DNA of 64,000 nt from Mycobacterium colombiense (GTDB lineage: Bacteria > Actinomycetota > Actinomycetes > Mycobacteriales > Mycobacteriaceae). Shown here piece after piece: positions 34,066-44,476 of this stretch (its first letter is position 1; the number at the start of each line of letters is the position of its first letter). The notes below the pieces were generated by a model. It was given only the letters and a program-made list of their open reading frames with translations, was not told the origin of the DNA and did no database searches. The stretch covers positions 124,001 through 188,000 of the forward strand of contig NZ_LZKI01000132.1 in the NCBI RefSeq assembly GCF_001672755.1, written 5' to 3'. The position numbers and the translations under genes were made by a program.

Positions 34066-35553
34066 ATGCCCGCACCCTGGTACCCGCGCGTGGAAACCTG
34101 CGACGTTTGCATCGTCGGAGCCGGCATCGCCGGGCTGAACGCCCTGTTCGTCGCCAGCCGATACCTGTCGCGCGACAACAAGGTGATCCTGATCGATCGG
34201 CGGGCACGCGTCGGCGGCATGTGGGTCGATGTGTACTCCTACGTCCGGCTGCACCAACCGCACCCCATGTTCACCGCGGGCAACATTAAGTGGACCCTCG
34301 GCGAGGACCGCAGCTACCTGGCTACCAAGTGCGAAGTGCTCGACCATTTTCGGCACTGTCTCGACGTGATCAAGGAGCGCGTCCAGGTCGACGAGTATTA
34401 CTGCTGGAACTTCGAGTCGGCAGAAGAAACGAACGGAATCGTGCGGGTCACCGCTGGTGCTGCCGACGGCCGGTGGCTCGTCATCGAGGCCAAGCGATTG
34501 ATCAAAGCCTACGGCCTGGGAGTCACGCCCAACGAACCGCTCGACGTCTCCAGCACGCGTGTCCATTCGGTGTCGCCCGACTACTGCGATGTTCGGGAAG
34601 GCGACATCGAGGAAAGCGATGCGCCGGTGTGGATCATCGGCGGCGGGAAGACCGCGATGGACACCGCACACGCACTGATCACCACCTACCCCGGACGTGA
34701 AGTCAACCTCGTCGCCGGCCGCGGCACCTTCTTCTCCAACCGCGACACCCTGTTGCCGAGCGGGGCCCGGCGGTGGTGGAGGGGCACACCGCCGAGCGCC
34801 CTCGCCACCCAGCTGAGTCGCAGGTATGACGGCACGAACGAATTGGAAGTGCAAAGTTGGTACCGCGCCACCCATGGCACGTTCCTTACCCCTCAGGCAG
34901 ACAACTTCGTGCTGGGAGTGTTGTCCGAGGCCGAGAACCGCACGATCTCCGCCGGATTGAACGATCTCGTCATGGACTATTTCGAGGATGCAGTCGACCG
35001 CAATGGCACGACCGAGTTGGTGTTCCGCAGCGGATCGACAAAGACGATCCAACCGGGCAGCTGGCTCGTCAACTGCACGGGATACGTCAAATTCCCCGAC
35101 GAATACCTGTACGAGCCGTACGTTTCGCCCAGCGGCGCAGTCGTTTCCATCAACGTGCGGTCGGCCATACTGCACTTGCCTGCGTTCATGGGCTACTTCC
35201 TGGGGCACCTGATGTTCTTGGACAAGCTCACTGAGATCCCGCTCTACGAAATCGATTGGCAGGCACTGCGGCAGAAGGCACCGATGGCATTTCCGTACGT
35301 ACTGTTCGCGCTCGTCCAGCACAACCTCAGCCTGATCTACGACAACGTCCCCAGCCGCGTGTTCAACCAGAACGGCCTCGATTTCGACAAGTGGTACCCA
35401 CTACCGCGCCGCCTGCCAGGTCTGGCACGGTTCATGCTCACGCATCGACGGGAACGCGAGCGTCAGCGCCGTGTTCTCGACACAGTCCGGGAGAGATTCC
35501 AAATCCGTTGCGGCCCACTGGGCGCGCAAGCCATTCCGAGCGCCAAAATGTAG
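34066..35553 (+). CDS. FAD-dependent oxidoreductase (FMO-like)
   Basis: A 495-residue flavoprotein. The FAD-binding motif CIVGAGIAGLNALFVASRYL is near the N-terminus, with GGMWVDVYSYVRLHQPHP after it as in flavin monooxygenases. The NAD(P)-binding WIIGGGKTAMDTAHAL is at about 195-210 and a C-terminal GSWLVNCTGYVKFP (ATG motif region) follows. ATG at 34066 follows AGGAAAGGCG; an upstream ATG at 34024 is less likely. The classic BVMO fingerprint is not seen, so the substrate and reaction type are open. Confidence 0.82.
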   Translation: MPAPWYPRVETCDVCIVGAGIAGLNALFVASRYLSRDNKVILIDRRARVGGMWVDVYSYVRLHQPHPMFTAGNIKWTLGEDRSYLATKCEVLDHFRHCLDVIKERVQVDEYYCWNFESAEETNGIVRVTAGAADGRWLVIEAKRLIKAYGLGVTPNEPLDVSSTRVHSVSPDYCDVREGDIEESDAPVWIIGGGKTAMDTAHALITTYPGREVNLVAGRGTFFSNRDTLLPSGARRWWRGTPPSALATQLSRRYDGTNELEVQSWYRATHGTFLTPQADNFVLGVLSEAENRTISAGLNDLVMDYFEDAVDRNGTTELVFRSGSTKTIQPGSWLVNCTGYVKFPDEYLYEPYVSPSGAVVSINVRSAILHLPAFMGYFLGHLMFLDKLTEIPLYEIDWQALRQKAPMAFPYVLFALVQHNLSLIYDNVPSRVFNQNGLDFDKWYPLPRRLPGLARFMLTHRRERERQRRVLDTVRERFQIRCGPLGAQAIPSAKM

Positions 35554-35561
35554 GTACCGGA

Positions 35562-38500
35562 TCACGGCATCGCCTCGGCCCACGCTATATGACCTTCGTA
35601 GCCAAGCGTTTTCGCCATGTCGCGGTAGTCATCCCGGAATTGCGTGTAGGCCGCCTCGTCACCCCGGGCCCGGGCCAGCAGTGCCCGCAGCCGCAACGAC
35701 CAGATGTCGCGCATCATCAGACCCTCATCGGCCGGCGCGGCCGCCAATCGGCCGATCGCGGCCTCGGCTTCGGCCGCGTCACCGTCGGCCCCGCGATCGA
35801 GCAGTGTCTCCACCAGAACAGCCGTCGCCGGAATGCCCCACAACAACAGATCGCCCTGACGAAACAGATGGTCGGCGGAGGCGCGGATCACCGGGATGAC
35901 GGCATCGGGATCCCCGCGAAGCGCCATCTCACGTGCCGAGTAGACCTCGACGATCGGCAGATCGCTCAGGTTGTGTCCCCGGCTCAGGAACACCTCGCCG
36001 ACCGCGGCCAACAACCGTTGCCCGCGATCGCGCTCCGCGATCGCGTTGCGGTGCACCAGCGCAACGCCCAACGTTGCCCGGATGAAACCCACCACGACGT
36101 CGTCACTGGAGCGCTCGGCGATCCGAAGAGCATGCTCGATTTCGTGCAGCGCACCATCGTCGGGCCTCAGCACGCCGAACGGTATCCCCAGCAGGTACGC
36201 GTAGCCGACAACCCCGGCGTAGGAGGCGGGGTCGGCGCGGCGCGCCATAGCCACGCCGTGCCGCAGGTCTGCCAGCCATTCGGGCCAACCCAGGAAATAA
36301 CGAGCCATGCCCCGTGACGCGAAGGCGAGCGCCAATGGACAACCGACGAGGAAGTTGCCTTTCAACGGATCACCGTCGGCCAGGTCGATGACGGTCTGTG
36401 ACCACCGCAACACGTCGCACCACTCGGCGCTCTCGATCTTGCCGAAGATCACCGGGAAGGACAGCCCCACCGTCAATGTCGCATCCCCGATCGATTCGGC
36501 GAGAGCCCAGGCTTCCGATCCCAACTGCGACGCTTCGCGCACCCGATCCTGATGCGCGCAGCCGACCACCAACCCAGCCGTGGCGATGCCGAGTGACGCC
36601 TTATCCCCTGCAGCGCTGCACAATTCGCGCAACTCATCGAAGTGGTCGCCGACGATGCCGGCGTGGACTCGCCAACCGGTCCCGCACAACATGGTGCGCG
36701 GGGCGATGCGCATGGCTTCGCGGTCTGGGTGGTCGGCGGGCAGGGCGTCGGCGATCTCCGCCGCCCGCTGCCAACTCAGTCGCGCCGCACTGATGTCGCG
36801 GTTGGTCGCCCAGGTTGCGGCGCGCATGTGCCAGCCGTAGGCGGCGTGCAGATCACCGGAGGCCTCCAGATGTTCTGCAATCAACGCCGCGTTTTCTTCG
36901 CACGATTCCGGCTCGCGGGCCTCGATCGCGGCGGCCACCCGGCGGTGCAGATCGGAACGATCCGATCTGAGCTGTGCTTCGTATGCCACCGAATGAATGA
37001 GCGGATGGTGGAACACATACGCCGGTCGGCGGGCCAGGCTGACCTGGTCAATGACCTGGGCCGCCACCAGTTCGTCGACCACCGGCTCAACACCGAGCGC
37101 CGTGAGCAGGTCGAGGCCGAATCGCGAGCCGATGACCGCAGCGGCGCTCAGCGTGCGCTTGGCTTTCGGATCGAGCCGGTCGATGCGCGCCGCAATGGTC
37201 GCCTGCAACGTGGCGGGCACGCTGACCTCGCCAACCTCCGCGGCCGACTGATAGGCACCGGGCTCCCCACGCAGTACACCGCGCTCGGACAGTTCGCGCA
37301 CCAACTCCTCGGCGAAGAACGGATTACCGGCGGCCCTTTCGGTGACTTTCCGGGCGAGTGCGTCTACCGACGGGTCGGAGCCAAGGAGATGTGCGGCCAG
37401 CGCAGCGGTTTCTGAATCACTCAGCGGCGCAAGGGTTATGACGTCGGCTCCGGTCACTCGGCTTAACGCGCCGTGATATTCGGGTCGGTAGGTGACCAGC
37501 ACCAGCGAGGGCGTCTGAGGGATCTCCGCAAAAAAATCTGTCAGCATCGACTCGCTGACCTCATCGATCCAGTGAGCGTCCTCGACGACGTAGACCGTCG
37601 ACGTGTGCCGGGACAAACTGGCGGCGTTCACCAGCGCGGCCAACCGACGCCGACGCGCGTCGGGATCAATCGCCGGTACGGCAGCGCCCGGGTCGGCGAC
37701 GCCGAGCAGGTCATCAAGCAGCAGCGCGTCCTCGGGGTCTGCGTCTGGAATTCGGTCTCGCAGCCGGGCCCGGGCCGCCTCTGTGTCAAGACCGTCGACG
37801 CCGATGGCCGCCCGCAGCAGTCGCGCAACGGCATGAAACGGGATCTGACTCGTGTGCGATTCACAAAAGGTGCTGAACACCTCCGCACCCCGGGCACCTG
37901 CCCGCGCGACGACCTCGCGCACCAGGCGGCTCTTGCCGATGCCGGGTTCGCCCACCACCTCAACCACAGCGCCGCGCCCACCGACGGCGCGCTCCAACAA
38001 GCCCGCCACGGCGGACAATTCCCAACGGCGACCGACCAGGATCGACTCGGCGCGCTCGGTAGCGCGATGCCGATCCCCCATCCCCCGCAGCCGGTAGGCG
38101 ATGACCGGGTCGTCGACGCCCTTGATGTGGACCATCTCCGGTTCACCGAGCGCCGCCGCGCCGGAAACCAGTCGCGCGGTGGAGACACTGAGCATCACCC
38201 CACCCGGCGGGGCGACCGATTCCATCCGCTGCGCAAAACCGACCTGCTCACCGATCGTGGTGTAACGCAATGACGTTGAGCCCACTTCCCCGGCGATGAC
38301 CTGACCGGAATTGAGTCCGATCCGCAAAGCTAGCTCGACGTGGTCGCGGTCGTTGACCTCGGCGGCAAGGCGGGCCGTCTCCTCTTGGATGCCCAGCGCC
38401 GCAAGACAAGCACGCACAGCGTGGTCCTCCAACGCGACCGGTGCTCCGAATACGGCCATGATCCCGTCGCCGGTGAACTTGTCCACCGTGCCGCCGAAAC

Positions 38501-38735
38501 GGCGCACCATCGCGGTCGCACGGTCTACCAGGCTGGTCATCACCTCACGCAGTCGCTCCGCCCCCACGGTCGCGGCGATGTCCATCGAATGAACTACATC
38601 GGCGAAAAGGAGCGTGACCTGCTTGTACTCGGCTCGGGAATCGCGGTCTCGGACCGGGGCGCCACAACCGTGGCAGAACCGCGCGTTCTCTAGCAGCTCG
38701 GTGCCACACGTCCGACACACTGTCCTGGCCGTCAT
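35562..38735 (-). CDS. Cyclase-domain/AAA ATPase/TPR multidomain regulator
   Basis: 1057 residues. An N-terminal zinc ribbon (Cys 7, 10, 21, 24) leads to a class III nucleotidyl cyclase domain (about 38-215), an AAA_16-type ATPase with P-loop GEPGIGKS at 262-269, and a long helical TPR-like region to the end. In the cyclase domain metal ligands Asp46 and Asp90 and Lys86 are present. The loop normally GDxVNxAxR reads GEQVGFAQR (162-170), so the transition-state Asn is Gly and the base-selecting Asp is Glu. Cyclase activity is doubtful. ATG at 38735 has a GGAGGG ribosome site. Confidence 0.9.
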   Translation of the reverse strand: MTARTVCRTCGTELLENARFCHGCGAPVRDRDSRAEYKQVTLLFADVVHSMDIAATVGAERLREVMTSLVDRATAMVRRFGGTVDKFTGDGIMAVFGAPVALEDHAVRACLAALGIQEETARLAAEVNDRDHVELALRIGLNSGQVIAGEVGSTSLRYTTIGEQVGFAQRMESVAPPGGVMLSVSTARLVSGAAALGEPEMVHIKGVDDPVIAYRLRGMGDRHRATERAESILVGRRWELSAVAGLLERAVGGRGAVVEVVGEPGIGKSRLVREVVARAGARGAEVFSTFCESHTSQIPFHAVARLLRAAIGVDGLDTEAARARLRDRIPDADPEDALLLDDLLGVADPGAAVPAIDPDARRRRLAALVNAASLSRHTSTVYVVEDAHWIDEVSESMLTDFFAEIPQTPSLVLVTYRPEYHGALSRVTGADVITLAPLSDSETAALAAHLLGSDPSVDALARKVTERAAGNPFFAEELVRELSERGVLRGEPGAYQSAAEVGEVSVPATLQATIAARIDRLDPKAKRTLSAAAVIGSRFGLDLLTALGVEPVVDELVAAQVIDQVSLARRPAYVFHHPLIHSVAYEAQLRSDRSDLHRRVAAAIEAREPESCEENAALIAEHLEASGDLHAAYGWHMRAATWATNRDISAARLSWQRAAEIADALPADHPDREAMRIAPRTMLCGTGWRVHAGIVGDHFDELRELCSAAGDKASLGIATAGLVVGCAHQDRVREASQLGSEAWALAESIGDATLTVGLSFPVIFGKIESAEWCDVLRWSQTVIDLADGDPLKGNFLVGCPLALAFASRGMARYFLGWPEWLADLRHGVAMARRADPASYAGVVGYAYLLGIPFGVLRPDDGALHEIEHALRIAERSSDDVVVGFIRATLGVALVHRNAIAERDRGQRLLAAVGEVFLSRGHNLSDLPIVEVYSAREMALRGDPDAVIPVIRASADHLFRQGDLLLWGIPATAVLVETLLDRGADGDAAEAEAAIGRLAAAPADEGLMMRDIWSLRLRALLARARGDEAAYTQFRDDYRDMAKTLGYEGHIAWAEAMP

Positions 38736-38950
38736 CCGACCCTCCACCGATCGGGAACCCGAACGCAAGGATAGGCGGTCGGACCGTTCCAGCGATACGT
38801 CCGCGACCCAACAGATTTGGGTCACGGCGCGCCCGCCATCCCTGAACCGGGACGGCCGCAAGACAGGTAGTCGGCTACGCATGTGGTGGGTTCCCGCGCC
38901 GATGAGACTTGGTGGTGCAAGCACCTAACCGACGACCTACGGGGCCCACC

Positions 38951-40189
38951 ATGACCATCACCGTTGACACGTCGATCTGCCCGAGCGTCTTTGATGCCGG
39001 CCTTCCGGCGATCGATTACGAGCATTGCCAGAGCCTCGACGAGGCCCACGTCATCATCCGCCAGGCGCGAGACCAGGCGTCGATCGCCATCGGACCCCAC
39101 GGGCCGGAGTTGCTGACCTATGAACTGGTCCGAACCGTGCTGCGCGACCCGCGATTCCGCGTGCCACAGGGCATGTTCCTTGCCTCCCAGGGCATCACCG
39201 CCGGCCCATTGTGGGATCGCGTCGCCACGAACCTGATCAGTCTCGACGGGGCCGCGCACCACCGGCTGCGCCGGCTGGTGTCCAAAGCCTTCACACCACG
39301 AGCCACCGCGCGGCTGCAGGCGACGATCGTCGAGGTGATCACCGAACTGGTGGACCACCACGCGGCAACCGGGCGCTGCGATGTGGTTACCGACATCGCC
39401 CGTCAATATCCGATCCCGATCATCTGTGCGCTTCTGGGCGCGCCGGCCGAGGATTGGAAGCTGTTCTCGGAGTGGACCGACGACATCTTCAAGGCCTTCA
39501 GCTGGGAGGTCGCGGCCCACCAGCGGACCATCTTGGCCGCGTGGGATGAACTCGACGCCTACATCGACGACATGGTCGCGCAGCGACGCCACAGGCTGAC
39601 CGACGACCTGCTCTCTGACCTGATCCGTGCCGAGGACGACGACGACCACCTGAGCGCCGACGAACTGCGGATGCTGGCGGCGGGCCTGCTGGTGGCCGGC
39701 ACCGACACCACCCGCAACCAGCTGGCCGCCTCGGTGCAGGTGTTGTGCGATCACCCCGAACAGTGGGCCCTGCTGGCCGCGCATCCCGAGCTCGCGGCCA
39801 ACGCGGTTGAAGAGACCATGCGGCATTCACCGATTGCGGGCGCCACCTTGCGCATCGCCCTCGAGGACGCCGAGGTCGCCGGCGTGGTAATTCCCACGGG
39901 CACACTGGTTATCGCGAACACCGCCGCGGCCAACCGCGATCCCGCCGTTTACCACGACCCCGACCGCCTCGACATCACCCGCACGGCGGCCCCGGCGATG
40001 CAGACGTTCGGCGCCGGTATGCACTACTGCCTGGGCGCCAACCTGGCCCGACTCGAGCTCGCCGAAGCCTTGGCGATCATGACGCAGCGCATGCCCAACG
40101 CCCATCGCACCGGCCCCGCCCCCTGGAAACCCCTCACCGGGCTGAGCGGACCGACCACGCTGCCAATCGAATTCGATTCCGTGACGTGA
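38951..40189 (+). CDS. Cytochrome P450, paralog of the one at 6.7 kb
   Basis: A 412-residue P450 with I-helix AGTDTT, ExxR in AVEETMRHSP and heme loop FGAGMHYCLG (Cys near 360). It shares most of its length pattern and many blocks with the P450 at 6737-7966, differing mainly in the N-terminal 25 residues. ATG at 38951 is preferred; the frame is open from 38909. It is divergent from the cyclase/ATPase gene (215 bp between) and convergent with mgtA. Confidence 0.93.
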   Translation: MTITVDTSICPSVFDAGLPAIDYEHCQSLDEAHVIIRQARDQASIAIGPHGPELLTYELVRTVLRDPRFRVPQGMFLASQGITAGPLWDRVATNLISLDGAAHHRLRRLVSKAFTPRATARLQATIVEVITELVDHHAATGRCDVVTDIARQYPIPIICALLGAPAEDWKLFSEWTDDIFKAFSWEVAAHQRTILAAWDELDAYIDDMVAQRRHRLTDDLLSDLIRAEDDDDHLSADELRMLAAGLLVAGTDTTRNQLAASVQVLCDHPEQWALLAAHPELAANAVEETMRHSPIAGATLRIALEDAEVAGVVIPTGTLVIANTAAANRDPAVYHDPDRLDITRTAAPAMQTFGAGMHYCLGANLARLELAEALAIMTQRMPNAHRTGPAPWKPLTGLSGPTTLPIEFDSVT

Positions 40190-40211
40190 ACGGGAACGCC
40201 ACGGCCACCGC

Positions 40212-41366
40212 TCATTCCCCCTGCACGTGACGGGTGGACAGTAGTTGGCGCCGAACGAACGGCGACAGCACCGCCTCGTAGTGGCCGAGGAGTTCGTCGC
40301 AGATGACCGGCCAGCTCCGGCCCACCACGCTGCGCCGCGCGGCCGGCGCGTAGCGCGACCGTTCGGCGGTCAGGTGTGCGACCGCGTCGGGCAACCGGGA
40401 CTCGAACTCGTTGACGGCCAACAGCAGACCGGTCCGCCACGGAGTGACGAGGTCACGTGGGCCGCCGGCGTCGGGGGCAATCACCGGCAACCCCGACGCC
40501 AGCGCTTCTTGCACGACCTGACAAAACGTCTCGTGCTCACCGGGATGCACGAAGACGTCCATACTGGCGTACGCCGCGGCGAGTTCGTCGCCGTAGAGCG
40601 CACCCGTGAAAACCGCTGTCGGCATTGCCGATTGCAGCTTGTCACGGTCAACACCGTCGCCCACGATGACGAGCTGAACCGCGTCGCCGGCGGCCAGCCC
40701 GATGAGTCGCTCGACATGTTTCTCGGGCGCGAGCCGACCCACGAATCCGACGATCGGCTTGCCCTGCGGCGACCACTGTGCACGCAGCGCCTCGCTGCGC
40801 GCGGACGGCGCGAACCGCAGCACATCGACGCCGCGCGCCCACCGGTGCACCCGCGGAAAACGGTGAGCGACAAGCGATTCCATCGTCACACTGGATGGCG
40901 CCAGGGTACGGTCGGCGAGACCGTGCAGATGGCGGAACCAGGCCCAGGCGGCCCGCGCCGTCATCGGAATGCCGTAGCTCGCCGCGAAACCCGGGACGTC
41001 GGTCTGATACACCGCGACCGTCGGCACCCCCAGCCACCGCGCCGCGCGCACCCCGCCGTAGCCCAGCAGCGCCGGCGAAGCCAGATGCACCACGTGCGGA
41101 TCGAATCCACGCAACACCTGCACCAGCCGGGGCGTCGGCACGCCGAGCGGCAGGGTGGTCACCTTGGGGAACATCCGCGACGGCACCCGGTGAACGCGGA
41201 TCCCGTCGTAGATGCGATCGGCCCGGGGCTGGCCGGGAGGCGTGTCGGGGGCGATGACGAGGGCTTCATGACCCGTCCGGCGCAGATGCTCGAGCACCCG
41301 GATCACCGAGTTGCTGACACCGTTGACTTCGGGGAGGAAGGATTCCGCGACGATGGCAACGCGCAC
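40212..41366 (-). CDS. mgtA: GDP-mannose-dependent alpha-mannosyltransferase MgtA
   Basis: A GT4-family glycosyltransferase of 384 residues. It begins [20 protein letters not shown], the donor-binding region carries [13 protein letters not shown], and the C-terminal EX7E motif lies in [20 protein letters not shown]. The ortholog Rv0557 (formerly PimB) mannosylates glucuronosyl-diacylglycerol for lipomannan-like glycolipids (established). Last gene of the amidohydrolase-menC-bpoC-menD operon, 51 bp after the Rv0556-like gene. Confidence 0.92.
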   Translation of the reverse strand: MRVAIVAESFLPEVNGVSNSVIRVLEHLRRTGHEALVIAPDTPPGQPRADRIYDGIRVHRVPSRMFPKVTTLPLGVPTPRLVQVLRGFDPHVVHLASPALLGYGGVRAARWLGVPTVAVYQTDVPGFAASYGIPMTARAAWAWFRHLHGLADRTLAPSSVTMESLVAHRFPRVHRWARGVDVLRFAPSARSEALRAQWSPQGKPIVGFVGRLAPEKHVERLIGLAAGDAVQLVIVGDGVDRDKLQSAMPTAVFTGALYGDELAAAYASMDVFVHPGEHETFCQVVQEALASGLPVIAPDAGGPRDLVTPWRTGLLLAVNEFESRLPDAVAHLTAERSRYAPAARRSVVGRSWPVICDELLGHYEAVLSPFVRRQLLSTRHVQGE

Positions 41367-41417
41367 ATCACTACCGTGTCAGCGTCGGCTGTCGACAAGG
41401 TTGCCTGTGTGTATACG

Positions 41418-41975
41418 TCACGCGAAATTTGCAGGTCCGACACTTTTTGCGGCCGCGCCGGCCGGTGCGTCGCCGGGCTCGTCGCGACGGTCCAGCCACT
41501 TGTCCAGCAGCGCCAGCGCGACCAGGATCGCCGCCGCGGCCAGCCAGCCGACCACCGCGATGGATCCCGCCGGGATGATCGCCAGCCCGGCGTTGCGATG
41601 CTGCACGCGCACCAGGTTCGGGTCGTTCTTGTTGTACTCGACGTAGATGCGCATCCCGGTCGCCAGATGGGACGGATAGAGCACACCGAGCTCGGGGCGA
41701 TAGGTGACCCGCTCGGGGGTGACGAATTCGATCGTGGAGCGACGCGGCCCGGCGCTGAGCACCTCGGCCTGCGCGACGCCCATGTTGTGGGTGATCGCGA
41801 TGTCGTCACGCCACGCGCCGGCCACCAGCAGCATGGACTGCAGCGTGACCAGGCCGGTCACGATCAGCACCGCAATCCGGGCCCACCGCAACACAATCCG
41901 CGCCCGCGTTTTCGGCGGTTCGTCACTACGCCCATGAATCAGGATGCGCAGCAGCGCCTTTGGAGATACCGCCAT
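41418..41975 (-). CDS. Rv0556-like membrane protein
   Basis: A 185-residue protein with two membrane helices (about 30-52 and 135-157) flanking an extracytoplasmic domain that resembles DUF3592 (VLSAGPRRSTIEFVTPERVT, then a LATGMRIYVEYNKNDPNLVR strand pattern). The C-terminal tail is Ala/Gly-rich. It starts 11 bp after the menD stop, so it is co-transcribed. Function unknown; conserved synteny with menD and mgtA suggests a cell-envelope role. Confidence 0.85.
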   Translation of the reverse strand: MAVSPKALLRILIHGRSDEPPKTRARIVLRWARIAVLIVTGLVTLQSMLLVAGAWRDDIAITHNMGVAQAEVLSAGPRRSTIEFVTPERVTYRPELGVLYPSHLATGMRIYVEYNKNDPNLVRVQHRNAGLAIIPAGSIAVVGWLAAAAILVALALLDKWLDRRDEPGDAPAGAAAKSVGPANFA

Positions 41976-41986
41976 CTAGGTGCACC

Positions 41987-43633
41987 TCATAGCGCGGCCT
42001 TGATGGCGGCGTGCAGCTGCCGCAGCGACGAGCGGTCGGCCTTGACCTCCAGTACTCGCATCCCGAGCCCGGGTTCGTCGAGGGCCGTGGGCAATTCGCC
42101 GACCTCGATCTGGCGGCTCTCGACGTGGTAGGCGCGGCACAGCGCGCCCACGTCGACGTCGTGCGGCGTGCCGAACACCCGTGACGACACGTCGGAAAAC
42201 CGCGGGTCGCCCTGCTCGAGCAGTTCGAAGATGCCGCCGCCGTTGTCGTTGGAGACCACGATCGTCAGCCGGCGCGGCGTGGGCTCGGTGGGGCCGATCA
42301 GCAACCCGGAGCTGTCGTGCACGAACGTCAGGTCCCCGATCAGCGCGACGGTGCGCGCCGGGCCGTCCGGGCCGCCGTCGCGTTCGTGGGCCAGCGCCGC
42401 GCCGATGGCCGTGGAGACCGTCCCGTCGATCCCGGCCACACCGCGGTTGGACCGCACCCGGATGTCGCGGGTGTCCAGGCCGACCAGTGCCGCGTCGCGG
42501 ACCGGGTTGGAGGCCCCGAGCACCAGCTGATCACCGGGTGCCAGCGCATCGGCCACGGCAGCCGCGACGTGCAGACCGGTGGTCAGCGGGTGCGCCGCGA
42601 GCTGGCTGCGGACGGCGGCCAGCGCGTGCCGGTTGGTCTCCGCGCAGCGCTGCAGCCACGCCGGGTTGGGCGCGCCGGTGGTGACCGCCCGCGTCCCGGT
42701 GGCCTGCGAGTTGCCCGAGACGTCCGGCCAGCGCGGCCCGGTGGTCAGCGCGAACACCGGCACCTGCGGGTCGGCCAGCAGCGCCGACACCGGCCGGTGC
42801 AGGGTGGGGCGGCCGAGCATGATCACCTGCTTGGGTCGCAGCAGGGGCAGCGCCAGCGGGTGCAGCGGGTTGGCCGGGGCGGGCGCCGTCGGCTCGGCGA
42901 CGGTCGGCAGCTGCGCCAGGTTGGGCTGCACACCCGCGCCGTGCCCGGCGATCACGACCGTGTCGGGTGACAGGTCGATGTCCAGCGGCTGGTCGAAGCT
43001 GACCGGCGGCGTGTAGGTCCACGGCCGCCCACCCGGGCGGCCCTGCGGCGTCGGCGCCTGAGGCTCGGGATCCGGCACCAGGGGCTCGCGCAGCGGGATG
43101 TCGAACTGCACGGGGCCGGCGTTGGCCGTGCGGGATCCGGTGGCGGCCACCAGCACCCGGCAGGTGGCCGATCGCCAGGTGGCGTTGAGCGAATCCAGCC
43201 GCTCGGGGGCGTCCTCGGCCAGGCCGAGACTGATGGTGGCCCGCACCTGGGTGCCGAAATAGCCCAGCTGCTCCATGGTCTGGTTGGCGCCGGTGCCCAG
43301 CAGCTCGTAGGGCCGGTTGGCCGACAGCACGATCAGCGGAACCCGGGCGTAGTTGGCCTCGATCACCGCCGGGCCGAGGTTGGCGACGGCGGTGCCGGAC
43401 GTCATGGCGACGCAGACCGGCGCGCCGGCGGCGATGGCCAGGCCGATGGCCAGATAGCCGGCGGTGCGCTCGTCGATGCGGACGTGCAGGCGGATGCGGC
43501 CGGCGCGGTCGGCGTCCTGCAACGCGAACGCCAGCGGGGCGTTCCGCGAACCGGGGCAAAGCACCACGTCGCGGACGCCGCCGCGAATCAGCTCGTCGAC
43601 GACGACGCGAGCCTGTGTCGTCGAGGGGTTCAC
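41987..43633 (-). CDS. menD: SEPHCHC synthase MenD
   Basis: A ThDP-dependent enzyme that joins isochorismate and 2-oxoglutarate, the first committed step of menaquinone synthesis. The 548-residue protein has the cofactor-activating Glu in [11 protein letters not shown], the substrate loop [11 protein letters not shown] and the ThDP-binding [13 protein letters not shown]...NDNGGGIFE. The middle has an Ala/Pro-rich variable stretch (about 195-260). GTG start at 43633, 54 bp after the bpoC stop. Orthologous to Rv0555. Confidence 0.95.
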   Translation of the reverse strand: MNPSTTQARVVVDELIRGGVRDVVLCPGSRNAPLAFALQDADRAGRIRLHVRIDERTAGYLAIGLAIAAGAPVCVAMTSGTAVANLGPAVIEANYARVPLIVLSANRPYELLGTGANQTMEQLGYFGTQVRATISLGLAEDAPERLDSLNATWRSATCRVLVAATGSRTANAGPVQFDIPLREPLVPDPEPQAPTPQGRPGGRPWTYTPPVSFDQPLDIDLSPDTVVIAGHGAGVQPNLAQLPTVAEPTAPAPANPLHPLALPLLRPKQVIMLGRPTLHRPVSALLADPQVPVFALTTGPRWPDVSGNSQATGTRAVTTGAPNPAWLQRCAETNRHALAAVRSQLAAHPLTTGLHVAAAVADALAPGDQLVLGASNPVRDAALVGLDTRDIRVRSNRGVAGIDGTVSTAIGAALAHERDGGPDGPARTVALIGDLTFVHDSSGLLIGPTEPTPRRLTIVVSNDNGGGIFELLEQGDPRFSDVSSRVFGTPHDVDVGALCRAYHVESRQIEVGELPTALDEPGLGMRVLEVKADRSSLRQLHAAIKAAL

Positions 43634-43687
43634 TCCTACAGCCTGTCACAGGCTCAGCGAACCGCTGTCAGCGAAGGTGAACCGCGC

Positions 43688-44476
43688 TCAGCCTCTGGCG
43701 TCGCCGAAGAATTTGAGCATGGCGGCGTTGACGGCGTCCGGCCGCTCGAAGAAGCCGAGATGGCCGGTGTCGGGGATCTGCACGTAGCGGCCGTTGGGCA
43801 GCGCGTCGGCGACCTCGCGGCCGAGATAGGGCGGGGTGAGCACGTCGTCGGAGAAGCCGATGACCAGTACCGGGGTCGCGATGCTGCGGTAGGCGGTCAA
43901 TCGGCTGGTGTACGGCGCGACATCCAGCTGGGCGCGCATGCCGGGAGTGGACTTGACGGGCCAGGTGGAGAACATCGCGATCCAGTCGGCGATGGCGGTG
44001 TCGTCGTTGAGCGTCTTGCGGGAGAAGTTTTCCAGCAGGCGGATTTTCGCTTCGTAGGCGGCGGGCATGGCGACACCGGCGTCGGCCAGCTCGGCCTCGG
44101 CGTCGCGGAAGAACTGCCGGGCCCGGTCCATGCGGCCGCGGGTGCCCATCAGCACCGCCGAGGTGACCAGCTCCGGGCGGGCCAGCATGAGTTCCTGGGC
44201 GATGAACGCGCCCATCGACATCCCGACGATGCGGGCCGGGGCCGCGTTCAGGCCCTCGATCAGGGCCGCGGTGTCGGCGACCATGGTCTGGGTGGAGAAG
44301 CCGTCCGCGTTCTCCGTGGCGCCGATCCCGCGGTTGTCGAAGGTGATGACGCGGTATCCGGCCGCCAGGAACGCGGGCACTTGGTAGGGGTGCCAGGTCC
44401 GTCCGGCGCCGCCGTGGCCGGCGATAAAGACCACGGGCTCACCGGAACCGCGGTCGTCGTAAGCCAGGTTGATCAC
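43688..44476 (-). CDS. bpoC: Alpha/beta hydrolase BpoC
   Basis: A 262-residue hydrolase annotated in M. tuberculosis as a non-heme peroxidase (Rv0554). It has the HGG oxyanion loop in VVFIAGHGGAGRTWHP, FDNRGIGATENADGFS, the nucleophile in GMSMGAF, Asp in GFSDDVLTPP and His in DTGHLGFFERP. The GTG at 44476 gives exactly 262 residues and overlaps the menC stop (GTGA). Its place between menC and menD suggests it may do the MenH (SHCHC synthase) step, but that is inference. Confidence 0.92.
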   Translation of the reverse strand: MINLAYDDRGSGEPVVFIAGHGGAGRTWHPYQVPAFLAAGYRVITFDNRGIGATENADGFSTQTMVADTAALIEGLNAAPARIVGMSMGAFIAQELMLARPELVTSAVLMGTRGRMDRARQFFRDAEAELADAGVAMPAAYEAKIRLLENFSRKTLNDDTAIADWIAMFSTWPVKSTPGMRAQLDVAPYTSRLTAYRSIATPVLVIGFSDDVLTPPYLGREVADALPNGRYVQIPDTGHLGFFERPDAVNAAMLKFFGDARG

